Positions 24,349 to 34,684 of a stretch of 45,760 bases of DNA are shown here, in pieces; positions within the stretch are counted from its first letter, which is position 1; the number at the start of each line of letters is the position of its first letter. Made by a program: the position numbers and the translations under genes. The notes under the pieces are model-generated. The model did not search any database. It was not told where the DNA came from and worked only from the letters and a program-made list of their open reading frames with translations. The DNA comes from JBNKWA01 sp050299555 (GTDB lineage: Bacteria > Pseudomonadota > Alphaproteobacteria > Rhodobacterales > Rhodobacteraceae), in contig JBNKWA010000054.1 in assembly GCA_050299555.1 (NCBI GenBank), forward strand, positions 1 through 45,760, read 5' to 3'.

Positions 24349-24927
24349 ATGCGTGCGATGCTTTTCACCCTGGCGCTGCTGGCGCCGGGGCTTGCCGTCG
24401 CCGGACAGGGCGAAGGCGGGCAGGGCGTGGCGCTGCCGCTCGATCTGGGCGGGCCGTTCACGCTGACCGACCAGACCGGGCATGCGCGCAGCGAGGCCGA
24501 CCCCGACGGCCGACACCAGCTTGTGTTCTTCGGCTACGTCAACTGCGTCTCGATCTGCACGCTGGCGATTCCGGCCATGGCCGAGGTGGCGACGATCCTC
24601 GATGGCGAGGGAATCGCCGTGACCCCGATCGTCATCACCGTCGATCCGGGGCGCGATACCCCGGAGGCGATGGCCGAGGCGCTGCCGCGCTATCACCCGC
24701 GCATGGTGGGGCTGACCGGCAGCGAGGAGGCGCTGGCCGCGGTGCGGGACTCGTTCGGGGTGACCCGCGAGCACCTGTTCGACGATCCGGTCGAGGGCGC
24801 GATCTTTTCCCATGGCAGCAACATCTACGTGCTGGGGCCCGACGGCGGGTTTCTGACCGTGCTGCCGCCGGTGATCCCGCCCGCCGCAGCGGCGCGTATC
24901 GTCGCGGGGTTCGCCGCCGCCGGCTGA
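24349..24927 (+). CDS. SCO1/SenC/PrrC-family thioredoxin-like protein
   Basis: The protein has 192 residues, an N-terminal signal or anchor (MRAMLFTLALLAPGLAVAGQ) and a thioredoxin fold. The SCO motif is intact: NCVSICTLAIPAM gives CxxxC, and the distal histidine is in FSHGSNIYVLGP. SCO proteins bind copper and/or reduce thiols, mostly for CuA assembly of cytochrome oxidase. Here the gene sits in a Mur-box divergon with two Cys-rich secreted proteins, so those may be its thiol or metal partners, which is inferred. ATG 24349 was chosen; ATG 24358 is an alternative. Confidence 0.88.
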   Translation: MRAMLFTLALLAPGLAVAGQGEGGQGVALPLDLGGPFTLTDQTGHARSEADPDGRHQLVFFGYVNCVSICTLAIPAMAEVATILDGEGIAVTPIVITVDPGRDTPEAMAEALPRYHPRMVGLTGSEEALAAVRDSFGVTREHLFDDPVEGAIFSHGSNIYVLGPDGGFLTVLPPVIPPAAAARIVAGFAAAG

Positions 24928-24928
24928 T

Positions 24929-24945
24929 TTGCAATTGCGTCGCAA
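24929..24945. promoter_or_regulatory. Possible second Mur-type dyad in front of the fur/mur gene
   Basis: TTGC-AATTGCGTC-GCAA has the same TGC-N9-GCA spacing as the strong box at 23206-23220, but its centre is degenerate. It lies 19-35 bases upstream of the Fur-family start, where autoregulation would act. The evidence is one dyad with only partial similarity. Confidence 0.3.
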
Positions 24946-24963
24946 CTGGGCCATGGTCCGGCC

Positions 24964-25398
24964 ATGGCCGGGGATCAGGCATCGAGGAACACGCCGGTGG
25001 ATTACACCGCGGTACTGCGCAAGGCGGGCCTGCGCATCACCGAGCCGCGGCGCGTGATCCTGCGCATTCTCAGCGAGACCGACGACCACCCCGACGCCAC
25101 CGAGATCTACCAGCGCGCGGTGCGCGAGGACGCCCGGCTGTCGCTGGCCACCGTCTATCGCACCATGAAGGTGCTGGAGGAGAACGGCGCCATCGCCCGC
25201 CACGCCTTCGACGGCGGGCCGTCGCGGTTCGAGCAGACCGGCGGCCAGCACCACGATCACCTGATCGACGTCGATACCGGCGATGTGATCGAGTTCACCT
25301 CGGCCCGGATCGAGGCGCTGCAGGACGAGATCGCCGAGCGGCTGGGCTATGAGATCGTGCACCACCGGCTGGAGCTCTACGGCCGCAAGAAGGCCTGA
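24964..25398 (+). CDS. mur: Fur-family regulator, probable Mur (manganese uptake regulator)
   Basis: This 144-residue Fur-family protein has the N-terminal winged helix GLRITEPRRVILRILSETDD and SLATVYRTMKVLEENGAIAR. The C-terminal metal-sensing domain carries GGQHHDHLIDVDTGDVIEF. The structural CxxC zinc motif is absent, as in alphaproteobacterial Fur/Mur proteins, and the Irr-type HHH haem motif is also absent. Linkage to sitABCD and a Mur-type box argue for manganese-responsive repression. Fur with an iron role remains possible. A weak ribosome site precedes the ATG. Confidence 0.8.
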   Translation: MAGDQASRNTPVDYTAVLRKAGLRITEPRRVILRILSETDDHPDATEIYQRAVREDARLSLATVYRTMKVLEENGAIARHAFDGGPSRFEQTGGQHHDHLIDVDTGDVIEFTSARIEALQDEIAERLGYEIVHHRLELYGRKKA

Positions 25399-25465
25399 GG
25401 CGGTGGCGGTGCCGTGGTGGTAAATGGACTTGCCAGCCGGGGCGGCTTCTGGCTATTCAGCAAGG

Positions 25466-25620
25466 GTCCCGCCGGGAGAACTGGGTCAGCCAGTGCCGAA
25501 GGAGCAACCGCCTCGGAAACTCTCAGGCAAACGGACCGCGGGACGAAAGAACTCTGGAGAGAAGGGCCGATGCGCCCTCGCCGACGGGATAGCGATCTCA
25601 GGCAAAAGGACAGGGGAGGC
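25466..25620 (+). promoter_or_regulatory. Tandem glycine riboswitch upstream of gcvT
   Basis: Two glycine aptamers follow each other. Aptamer 1 runs from GCCGGGAGAACTGG through GCCGAAGGAGCAACCGCC to CTCTCAGGCAAACGGACCGC. Aptamer 2 runs from TCTGGAGAGAAGGGC through GCCGACGGGATAGCGA to CTCAGGCAAAAGGACAGGGG. The conserved AGGAGCAA, CTCAGGCAAA and GGAC blocks are present in the expected order, and the short linker is typical of the double form. It ends about 39 bases before the gcvT start and should switch the glycine cleavage operon on when glycine is abundant. Confidence 0.93.
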
Positions 25621-25658
25621 GCCATTTGGGCCGGGCCGAGACCCGCGAGGAGGCGCCT

Positions 25659-26786
25659 TTGACTGACGACACGCTGCTGAAGACCCCGCTTCACGACCGC
25701 CACGTTGCGGCCGGTGCGCGCATGGTCCCCTTCGCCGGCTACGAGATGCCGGTGCAATACGCCCTTGGGGTGCTGAAGGAGCACCTGCACTGCCGCGCCG
25801 CCGCCGGGCTGTTCGATGTCAGCCACATGGGGCAGGCGATGGTCACCCATCCCGACGGCTGGGCCGGGGTGGCGGCGGCCTTCGAGCGGCTGGTGCCGCA
25901 GGACGTGCTGGGCCTGAAGGACGGCCGCCAGCGCTATGGCCTGTTCACCAACGATGCCGGCGGGATCGAGGACGACCTGATGTTCGCGCGGGCCGGCGAG
26001 GCGCTGTTCGTGGTCGTCAACGCCGCCTGCAAGGACGCCGATTTCGCCCGCATGGCGGCGGGCATGCCCGATTGCGACATCCGGATCCTGAGCGACCGGG
26101 CGCTGATCGCGCTGCAGGGGCCGAAGGCCGAGGCGGCGCTTGCGACGCTTGCCCCAAGTATCGCCGGAATGCGGTTCATGGACATGCGCCGGGTGCCGGT
26201 CGCGGATGCCGACTGCATGGTCTCGCGCTCGGGCTATACCGGCGAAGACGGGTTCGAGGTCTCGGTTCCGGCGGCGGCGGCGCCGGCGCTGTGGGATGCG
26301 CTGGCGGCCATGGCCGAGGTGGAGCCCATCGGCCTAGGCGCCCGCGATTCGCTGCGACTGGAGGCCGGGCTCTGCCTCTACGGCCACGACATCGACACCA
26401 ATACCACTCCGGCCGAGGCGGCGCTGGAATGGGCGTTCCAGAAGGCGCGCAAGACCGGCGGCGACCGCGAGGGCGGCTTTCCCGGTGCTGCCGTCATCCT
26501 GCCGCAACTGGCCGCGGGCGCGCCGCGCCGCCGCGTCGGGCTGCTGCCCGAGGGCCGGGCGCCGATGCGCGAGGGCACGCCGCTTTTCGTCGACGAGACC
26601 GGGCCGGCGGTGGGCGTGGTCACCTCGGGCGGCTTCGGGCCGTCGCTGGGCGCCCCGCTTGCCATGGGCTATGTGCCGGCGGCGCTGGCCGCGCCCGGCA
26701 CCCGGCTTTTCGGCGACGTGCGCGGCAAGCGGCTTCCCCTCGCCGCGGCAACCATGCCATTCATCAAACCGACCTACAGGCGCTGA
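25659..26786 (+). CDS. gcvT: GcvT, aminomethyltransferase (T-protein) of the glycine cleavage system
   Basis: The protein has 375 residues and a TTG start. It begins (M)TDDTLLKTPLHDRHVAAGAR, with MVPFAGYEMPVQY and GLFDVSHMGQ as the folate-domain hallmarks and SGYTGEDGFEVSVP in the middle. T-protein transfers the methylene unit of the H-protein to tetrahydrofolate and releases ammonia. The TTG is chosen because GAGGAGG lies about 7 bases upstream and the N-terminus then matches the family. A further upstream TTG at 25626 is in frame but would sit against the riboswitch end. It is the first gene of gcvT-gcvH-VOC-gcvP. Confidence 0.95.
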   Translation: MTDDTLLKTPLHDRHVAAGARMVPFAGYEMPVQYALGVLKEHLHCRAAAGLFDVSHMGQAMVTHPDGWAGVAAAFERLVPQDVLGLKDGRQRYGLFTNDAGGIEDDLMFARAGEALFVVVNAACKDADFARMAAGMPDCDIRILSDRALIALQGPKAEAALATLAPSIAGMRFMDMRRVPVADADCMVSRSGYTGEDGFEVSVPAAAAPALWDALAAMAEVEPIGLGARDSLRLEAGLCLYGHDIDTNTTPAEAALEWAFQKARKTGGDREGGFPGAAVILPQLAAGAPRRRVGLLPEGRAPMREGTPLFVDETGPAVGVVTSGGFGPSLGAPLAMGYVPAALAAPGTRLFGDVRGKRLPLAAATMPFIKPTYRR

Positions 26787-26796
26787 CGAGGGACCC

Positions 26797-27168
26797 ATGG
26801 CTGCCATAGTTAAATACACCGAGGACCACGAATGGCTTCAGGTCGATGGTGACGAGGTGATCGTCGGCATCACCGAATACGCCGCCGAACAGCTTGGCGA
26901 CATCGTATTCGTCGAGTTGCCGGAAGAGGGCGACACCGTCGTCAAGGGCGACGACGTGGTGACCATCGAAAGCGTCAAGGCGGCCTCGGACATCACCGCG
27001 CCGCTCGATGGCGAGATCGTCGAGGTCAACGAGAAGATCGTAGAGGAGCCGGGCATGGTCAACGACGACCCGCTCGACAAGGGCTGGTTCTTCCGCATCA
27101 AGCCCGCCGACATGGCCGATCTCGACGACTACATGGACGAGAACGAATACAAGGAACACATCAGCTGA
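26797..27168 (+). CDS. gcvH: GcvH, lipoyl carrier (H-protein)
   Basis: This 123-residue protein has the lipoyl domain. The lipoylation lysine is in VTIESVKAASDITAPLDGEI, and the typical start is YTEDHEWLQVDGDEVIVGIT. It shuttles the aminomethyl group between GcvP, GcvT and the Lpd E3 subunit. It follows gcvT by 10 bases, and its stop overlaps the start of the VOC gene (TGATG). The length is standard. Confidence 0.97.
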   Translation: MAAIVKYTEDHEWLQVDGDEVIVGITEYAAEQLGDIVFVELPEEGDTVVKGDDVVTIESVKAASDITAPLDGEIVEVNEKIVEEPGMVNDDPLDKGWFFRIKPADMADLDDYMDENEYKEHIS

Positions 27169-27521
27169 TGCAGGTTCGGATGATCGTTCCCAACCTGCCC
27201 GCGCCGGACCCGGCCGGACTGGCCGGGTTCTATCGCCGGGTGTTCGGGCTGGAGGTAGAGCTCGACATGGGCTGGATTGCATTTCTGGGCGGTCCGGCGG
27301 AACGGTCCGCGAGCCGGTTGCAGATCGCCTCGGAGGGTGGGTCGGGCACCGAACTGCCGGCAATCTCGATCGGCGTGGACGATCTCGACGAGGCGCTGAC
27401 CCGGGCCCGCGATGCCGGGGCCGAGCCGGTCTACGGACCGGTCGACGAACCCTGGGGCGTGCGCCGTTTCTATTTGCGCGACCCGGCCGGCAATCTGGTC
27501 AATGTCGTTGTTCATGGCTGA
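27168..27521 (+). CDS. VOC/glyoxalase-like protein within the gcv operon
   Basis: This 117-residue single-module vicinal oxygen chelate protein shows paired beta-alpha-beta repeats: DPAGLAGFYRRVFGLEVELD with IAFLGG, and DDLDEALTRARDAGAEPVYG with WGVRRFYLRDPAGNLVNVV. The C-terminal DPAGNLVN block is the family signature; two VOC modules are formed by dimerisation. The canonical metal ligands (His/Glu) are not fully evident, so catalysis is uncertain. It overlaps gcvH by one base and ends just before gcvP, so it is co-expressed under the glycine riboswitch. A role in detoxifying or sensing a glycine-related metabolite is conceivable but unproven. Confidence 0.82.
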   Translation: MQVRMIVPNLPAPDPAGLAGFYRRVFGLEVELDMGWIAFLGGPAERSASRLQIASEGGSGTELPAISIGVDDLDEALTRARDAGAEPVYGPVDEPWGVRRFYLRDPAGNLVNVVVHG

Positions 27522-27528
27522 CAGGTCC

Positions 27529-30375
<2,847 letters not shown>

Positions 30376-30400
30376 CCCGGCCCGGACGGCCGCTTCGGCC

Positions 30401-30445
30401 CGCGCCCGGGCGCTCCCGGCCCACCCACCCCCGCGCCCGGGCGCG
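30401..30445 (-). repeat. Hairpin/G-quadruplex repeat element, copy 2
   Basis: The 13-bp perfect arms CGCGCCCGGGCGC and GCGCCCGGGCGCG enclose a 19-base loop, TCCCGGCCCACCCACCCCC. On the minus strand the loop has four G-tracts (GGGGGTGGGTGGGCCGGG). It lies between the convergent gcvP and amidohydrolase genes, 25 bases after the gcvP stop, and may serve as a two-way transcription end. It has the same architecture as copies 1, 3 and 4. Confidence 0.75.
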
Positions 30446-30459
30446 GCAGGCACGTCGGC

Positions 30460-31495
30460 TCATTTGCCGAGCCAGGCGGAACCGTCATTGTCGAGGATGG
30501 TGTCCAGTTCGGCCTGGGTGAACGGGTATCGGGTCAGGATCTCCAGCGTCTCTTTCGGCGTGTCGCCGAAGAAGGCGAAATAGTCGCTGCCGAAAAGCAC
30601 GTGCGAAATGCCCCACTTGCGCAGCCGCCAGACCATCAGCTCGCGCTGGGCCAGCGGCGCGTCGGCGTAATATCCCAGGCACGCGGAGACGTCGACGAAC
30701 GAGGTCTCGGGGTTGTAGCCGGAATTGCCGACCCGCAGCCACAGATCGATGCTGTCGTCGTCGTTGTTGCCGGCGCAATGGGCATGGGCCACCCGCACCC
30801 CGGGATGGGCGTTCAGGATCGCGCCAAGGGCGTCGAAGCCGGGGCCGGCAAGCGGCAGTCCGGTCGGCCCCGAGGCATGGATCAGCACCGGCGCGTCGCG
30901 CTCGGCGATGCGGTCGAAGACGGCGCTCAGCGCCGCCGCCTCCTCGGGCACGGTCAGGTCGACTCCCGACCCTTCGAGGTGCAGCTTGACGCCGGCCATG
31001 CCGGGCAGGTCGAGGCAGCGGTCCACCTCGGCCACCGCCTCGGGGTAAAGCGGGTTGATGCCGCAAAAGCCGATCAGGCGGTCCGGATAGGCGGCGATCT
31101 CGGCGGCGACGAAGTCGTTCTCCTCGCTCATGTTGGTGTCTTCGACAAAACCCACCGTCCGGCCGAAATACCCCGCCGACAGGATGATCGCCCGGGCAAC
31201 GTTGGCCTTGTCCAGCTTGGCCACCAGGTCGTCGGCGCCGATCCGCTCGACGCCGCCGCCGGAGAACAGGTCGGTCAGCACCTGACTGGCGACATGGGTG
31301 TGAACGTCGAGCGCTGCATGGTTTGCCACCAGCGCCGGCTCCTCGGCCAGGGCCGGGCCCAGCCCGAGGGCCAGGACCAGCGCGGCGGGTCCGGCGAGCC
31401 GGTGCAGCAGGGCGGACCCGGGTGCGGGGCAGGGTGCGGGGCGGGGTGCTGGGCAGGGCGCGGGGCGGGGGCACGGGGCGAAGGATCGCGGGCAT
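30460..31495 (-). CDS. Exported amidohydrolase-2 family protein; start and body in different frames
   Basis: The body (30460 to about 31420) encodes an amidohydrolase-related TIM barrel: ANHAALDVHTHVASQVLTDL with HTH metal ligands, then GVKLHLEGSG, VLIHASGPTG, VRVAHAHCAGNND and HVLFGSDYFAFFG with the late Asp. Members hydrolyse or decarboxylate small substrates with a bound metal. Upstream, LLHRLAGPAALVLALGLGPA looks like a signal-peptide core, but that frame has no suitable ATG. A good start, AGGAGG then ATG at 31495 (MPAILRP), is out of frame by one base. A tract of five 12-base repeats lies between, the last with an extra base. It may be a frameshifted or slippage-prone gene, or a sequence error. 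Confidence 0.65.
31418..31481 (+). repeat. 12-base tandem repeat in the 5' end of the amidohydrolase gene
   Basis: About five units follow the pattern GGTGCGGGGCAG, GGTGCGGGGCGG, GGTGCTGGGCAG, GGCGCGGGGCGG and GGGCACGGGGCGA. The first four have exactly 12 bases and preserve frame, encoding Pro-Ala-Pro-Cys/Arg units on the minus strand. The last appears one base longer. It lies between the best start codon and the signal-peptide core of the amidohydrolase. Confidence 0.65.
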
Positions 31496-31672
31496 TCGCT
31501 GCCTCCTGACGATCGGGACGCTTGTCCCTCGTTTCGTGGATCGGAGCACCTGTTGGCGGTGCCGTCAGCGGGGGCCCACGCGTGGCTGCCGGCTTGGCTC
31601 GAGGATTGGCCGGGAACGCTAGGCCCGGCCGCTGCGCCGGTCAAGCCAGTGCGCAGTCAGGCCAATGCGCGC

Positions 31673-33070
31673 TCAGGGCTGGGCGCCGCCGCGGCCGAGG
31701 CCGCGCGCCGCCAGAAACGCCAGGGCGGCCAGCCCCGCCGACGCACCCCAGAGCACCGCGATGGGCAGGGCGGCGGTGCCGGCGGCCAGCGCTGCCACCA
31801 GCCCGGTTCCGGTGGCCAGCGCGCCGCCCAGCCCGGCGCCGATCGCCGACCCGCCGGTGGCGATCACCGGCAGCACCGCGCCGGCGCGATCCTTCTCGCC
31901 GGCCGGTGCCGCGCTCATCACCGCATGGTGCAGCGCGCCCCAGGCGGTGCCGAAGCCGGCGCCCCGCAGCAGCTCGCCCGCCACCAGAAGCGGCAGGCTG
32001 GCGGTGGCGAAGGCCAGACCGGACAGGATCAGCCCCAGGGTCAGGATCGCCGGCCCGGCCCGCATCAGCCGGCGCAGCCCGGCGGCGCCGGAGACGGCAC
32101 CGGTGCGAAAGGCAACGGCGCTCCAGGCCAAGGGGCCGGTGACCACGACATAGCCGACCCCGGTGGGGCCGAGCTGCATGACCGTGCCGGCAGCCAGCGC
32201 CAGGAAGACCCCGGTGGCGGCGCCCGCGCAGGGCATCAGCGCCAGTGTCCACATGCCGCGGCCGAGATCGCCGGCGCGCGCGAAGGCCCCGGGCGGGAAG
32301 ATCGACACCGGTGCCCGCGCATCGGTCCGGATGGCCAGCGCCAGCAGCACCAGCGTCGCGACCAGCGCGGCGCCGGCCACACCGGCTCCCGACACGACCT
32401 GCGGCAGCGAGATCGCCAGTGCAGCGGCGAGAAACAGCATGGCCGCCAGGGCCGAGGGCAGGCCCTCAGCCACCGCGCTGCGGCGGTTCGGGGCGGTGTG
32501 CGGCGCCAGCACCAGGAACAGCGCCAGAAGCGGCGCGGCGACGGCCATGGCCAGGCGCCAGCCGCCGGCCTCGACCGCGGCACCGCCGGCGAGCGGCCCC
32601 AGCACTGCCGCTGCAGCCCAGACCACGGCCTCGACCGAGAACACCCGCGGCACCAGCGCGGCGGCAAAGACCTCGGGGATCAGGCCGTAGCAGACCGCGA
32701 TGATGACCCCGTCGGCCACCCCCTGCAGGCCGCGGCCGAGGGCGATATGCCAGCCAGCGCCGGCAAGGGCGGCAAGCAGCAATCCGGCGAGGAACAGCGC
32801 CGCCGCCGCGAGCATCGCCGCGCGGGCGCCCCAGCGGCGTCGCAGCGGCGTGGCCGAGAGCCCGCCGGCGATCGAGCCGAGGAAGTAGAGCCCGTAGACC
32901 CAGCTTATCCGGTCGAGCCCGCCGACCTCGCCGAGCGCGAGCGGCAGCGCCGCCGCGATGGCGAATTCGTTGAAGGCGTGCAGGCCGACGCCGCTGCTTA
33001 TCAGGGCGATCTGGGCCAGGCCGGCCCCCGCCGTCAGGCCCCGCCAGCCGTCTTCTGCCACGCCGCTCAT
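31673..33070 (-). CDS. MFS transporter (drug/multi-substrate type)
   Basis: This 465-residue polytopic protein has at least 12 hydrophobic helices. The family loop between helices 2 and 3 is degenerate (GLSATPLRRRWGARAAMLAAA), and helix 4-5 shows ALGRGLQGVADGVIIAVCYG, matching the GRxxQGxGxG pattern of drug/H+ antiporters. The ATG at 33070 gives the short cytoplasmic N-terminus MSGVAEDGWRGLTAGAGLAQ; longer in-frame sequence upstream is not membrane-like. No substrate can be predicted. The neighbours are an amidohydrolase downstream and a globin upstream, with no tight operon structure. Confidence 0.85.
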   Translation of the reverse strand: MSGVAEDGWRGLTAGAGLAQIALISSGVGLHAFNEFAIAAALPLALGEVGGLDRISWVYGLYFLGSIAGGLSATPLRRRWGARAAMLAAAALFLAGLLLAALAGAGWHIALGRGLQGVADGVIIAVCYGLIPEVFAAALVPRVFSVEAVVWAAAAVLGPLAGGAAVEAGGWRLAMAVAAPLLALFLVLAPHTAPNRRSAVAEGLPSALAAMLFLAAALAISLPQVVSGAGVAGAALVATLVLLALAIRTDARAPVSIFPPGAFARAGDLGRGMWTLALMPCAGAATGVFLALAAGTVMQLGPTGVGYVVVTGPLAWSAVAFRTGAVSGAAGLRRLMRAGPAILTLGLILSGLAFATASLPLLVAGELLRGAGFGTAWGALHHAVMSAAPAGEKDRAGAVLPVIATGGSAIGAGLGGALATGTGLVAALAAGTAALPIAVLWGASAGLAALAFLAARGLGRGGAQP

Positions 33071-33234
33071 GGATACCCCTGCCAATCGATTCGGCGCGAC
33101 GCTAGGACCTCGAGCGCGGTTGAGGTCAAGACCCGGTTCCGCCGGGGCAGGGGGATGGGCTGGTGACCGGCACAAGCAGGTGCGCCGCCGCCCGCCCGGC
33201 TTGCGCTGATCAGGACGGCGGCACCCGCCGATCC

Positions 33235-33648
33235 TCAGGCCGCGGCCCTCATCCCCGCCTGCATCGCCTGCGCGACGAGGGCAAAGGCCTCCGCCCAGGC
33301 GCCTTTCGCCTCGGCGGTCCAGTCCGGGCCGAGGCCGGTCTCCAGCGTCCATAGCAGCGCCGCGCCGACAGGGGCGAAATCCGCCGCCCTGACACCGGCG
33401 CGCGCGTGCAGCGCGCCGAGCTCCGCCAGCATCGCCGGCAGGCCCGGGTCGTCGAGCCGCGCCACGGTTCCGTCGATGGCGGCGAGCAGATGCCGCCCCT
33501 GCGCCTCCATGTTGGTGCCGGCGAACAGGGCGCGCAGATGTGGCGCCGTCTCGAACAGGCGCCGGTAGAGCAGTGCCGCCGCGGCCGGGCCGAGAGACCT
33601 TGCCGCCGCCCAGCTGCCGTGCAGGGCCGCCCTTGCGGTCGGGGTCAT
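33235..33648 (-). CDS. Bacterial single-domain globin (Vitreoscilla/flavohaemoglobin type)
   Basis: This 137-residue globin aligns with the haem domain of flavohaemoglobins. It has the B-helix Tyr28 (LLYRRLF), HLRALFAG after the C region, and the proximal His81 in LGALHARAGVRAADF, followed by VGAALLWTLE. No FAD/NAD domain is attached. Such proteins bind O2 or NO, and a nitrosative-stress role would fit the nearby denitrification genes, but no NNR dyad was seen upstream. It faces a decayed LysR gene across a 96-base gap. Confidence 0.85.
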   Translation of the reverse strand: MTPTARAALHGSWAAARSLGPAAAALLYRRLFETAPHLRALFAGTNMEAQGRHLLAAIDGTVARLDDPGLPAMLAELGALHARAGVRAADFAPVGAALLWTLETGLGPDWTAEAKGAWAEAFALVAQAMQAGMRAAA

Positions 33649-33744
33649 GACGGCCTCCCGAACAGAGTCGACGCCATGCGCCACATGGTGAGCGACCGCT
33701 GTGCCCTGGCGGTGTCGAGCAGGCGCCTGCGTGCCCGCCAATAG

Positions 33745-34434
33745 ATGCTCTCGTCGCTGCGGCCGGTCAGCGCGGCCCGGATCGCGGTTGCCGGCGGCGG
33801 CGTGGCCGGTGAGTTCCGGCTGGGATCGATGGAGAGCACCGCGGCGGTGCGGCTGCCGGGGCTTTTCGGCCGCTATCGCGCCGCCTTTCCCAAGGTCGAG
33901 ATCCACCTCGTCACCGGCAATCCGGAGCGCCTGCTGGCGCTCCTGCGCTCCGGCGAGATCGACGCGGCCTTTCTTGCCGGCGAGGCCCCCGATGACGAGT
34001 TCGACCGCCGACCGGCCTTTGTCGAGCCGCTGGCGCTGATCACCGCCCGCGACCATCCGCCGGTGACGGCGGCCTCGCTGCCCGGGACCGTGCTGGTGTT
34101 CGAGAACGGCTGCCCGCATCGGCGGCTGCTGGAACGCTGGTATGCGGACTGCAATGCGGTGCCGGCCCGGCGGATCGTGCTCGGCTCCTATCACGCGCTG
34201 CTGGGCTGAGTGCTGGCGGGCATGGGTGTCGCCCTGGCGCCGGCGAGCGTGCTCGGCACCCTCCCCGAAGCCGGCCGGCTGATGGCCCACCCGCTGCCCG
34301 AGTCGCATCGCAGCCTGACCACCTTCTACGTGCGGCGGCGCGGGCTGGTCTCGCCGCCGGCGGACGCGATGGCCGGGCTGCTGGACGAGGCACAGGATGC
34401 GGCGCCGGCGGGCCCGGAACTGCCCGGCGGCTGA
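33745..34434 (+). pseudogene. LysR-family regulator pseudogene (no HTH, internal stop)
   Basis: The frame encodes the LysR substrate-binding domain: GEFRLGSMESTAAVRLPGLF, PKVEIHLVTGNPERLLALLR and GEIDAAFLAGE, then VLAGMGVALAPASVLGTL after the break. A TGA at 34207-34209 interrupts the frame between HALLG and VLAGMG, where LysR proteins commonly have Cys (TGC) or a similar residue, so a single substitution explains it. Upstream there is a TAG at 33742-33744, and no winged helix can be read in any frame before the globin start. About 85 N-terminal residues are therefore lost. The remnant cannot bind DNA. Confidence 0.85.
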
Positions 34435-34443
34435 GGGCCGATC

Positions 34444-34524
34444 CCCGCATCCGATCCCGTATCCCGGGCCGCTCCCCGCCCACCCACCCTCGCGGACCGG
34501 ATAGGGGATCGGGGCGGATACGGG
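34444..34524 (-). repeat. Hairpin/G-quadruplex repeat element, copy 3
   Basis: The long imperfect inner arms, GATCCCGTATCCCGG (34453-34467) and CCGGATAGGGGATC (34497-34510), are extended outward by CCCGCATCC (34444-34452) and GGATACGGG (34516-34524) with a small bulge. The loop contains CCCCGCCCACCCACCC (34474-34489), which is four G-tracts on the minus strand. It lies just after the LysR pseudogene and 67 bases from copy 4 in opposite orientation. Confidence 0.7.
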
Positions 34525-34591
34525 CACCCGTGGGACTGCCCGAGGTGCTGCGATCGCCGGATGTGTCGTGGAGAGTAAGCGCAACGCCCCT

Positions 34592-34640
34592 GATCGCGCC
34601 CGGCGCGAGGGTGGGTGGGTGGGGAGCGCCGGGCGCGATC
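34592..34640 (+). repeat. Hairpin/G-quadruplex repeat element, copy 4
   Basis: The perfect 15-bp arms GATCGCGCCCGGCGC (34592-34606) and GCGCCGGGCGCGATC (34626-34640) enclose GAGGGTGGGTGGGTGGGGA. The G-quadruplex motif is identical to copy 1. It lies between the LysR remnant and the 3' end of the PanE-like gene, in a gap of 250 bases that holds copies 3 and 4 and no gene. Confidence 0.75.
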
Positions 34641-34684
34641 GACCTTGCGCAAGCGTGGGCATGCGCAGGCGCCCAGCCGCGACG

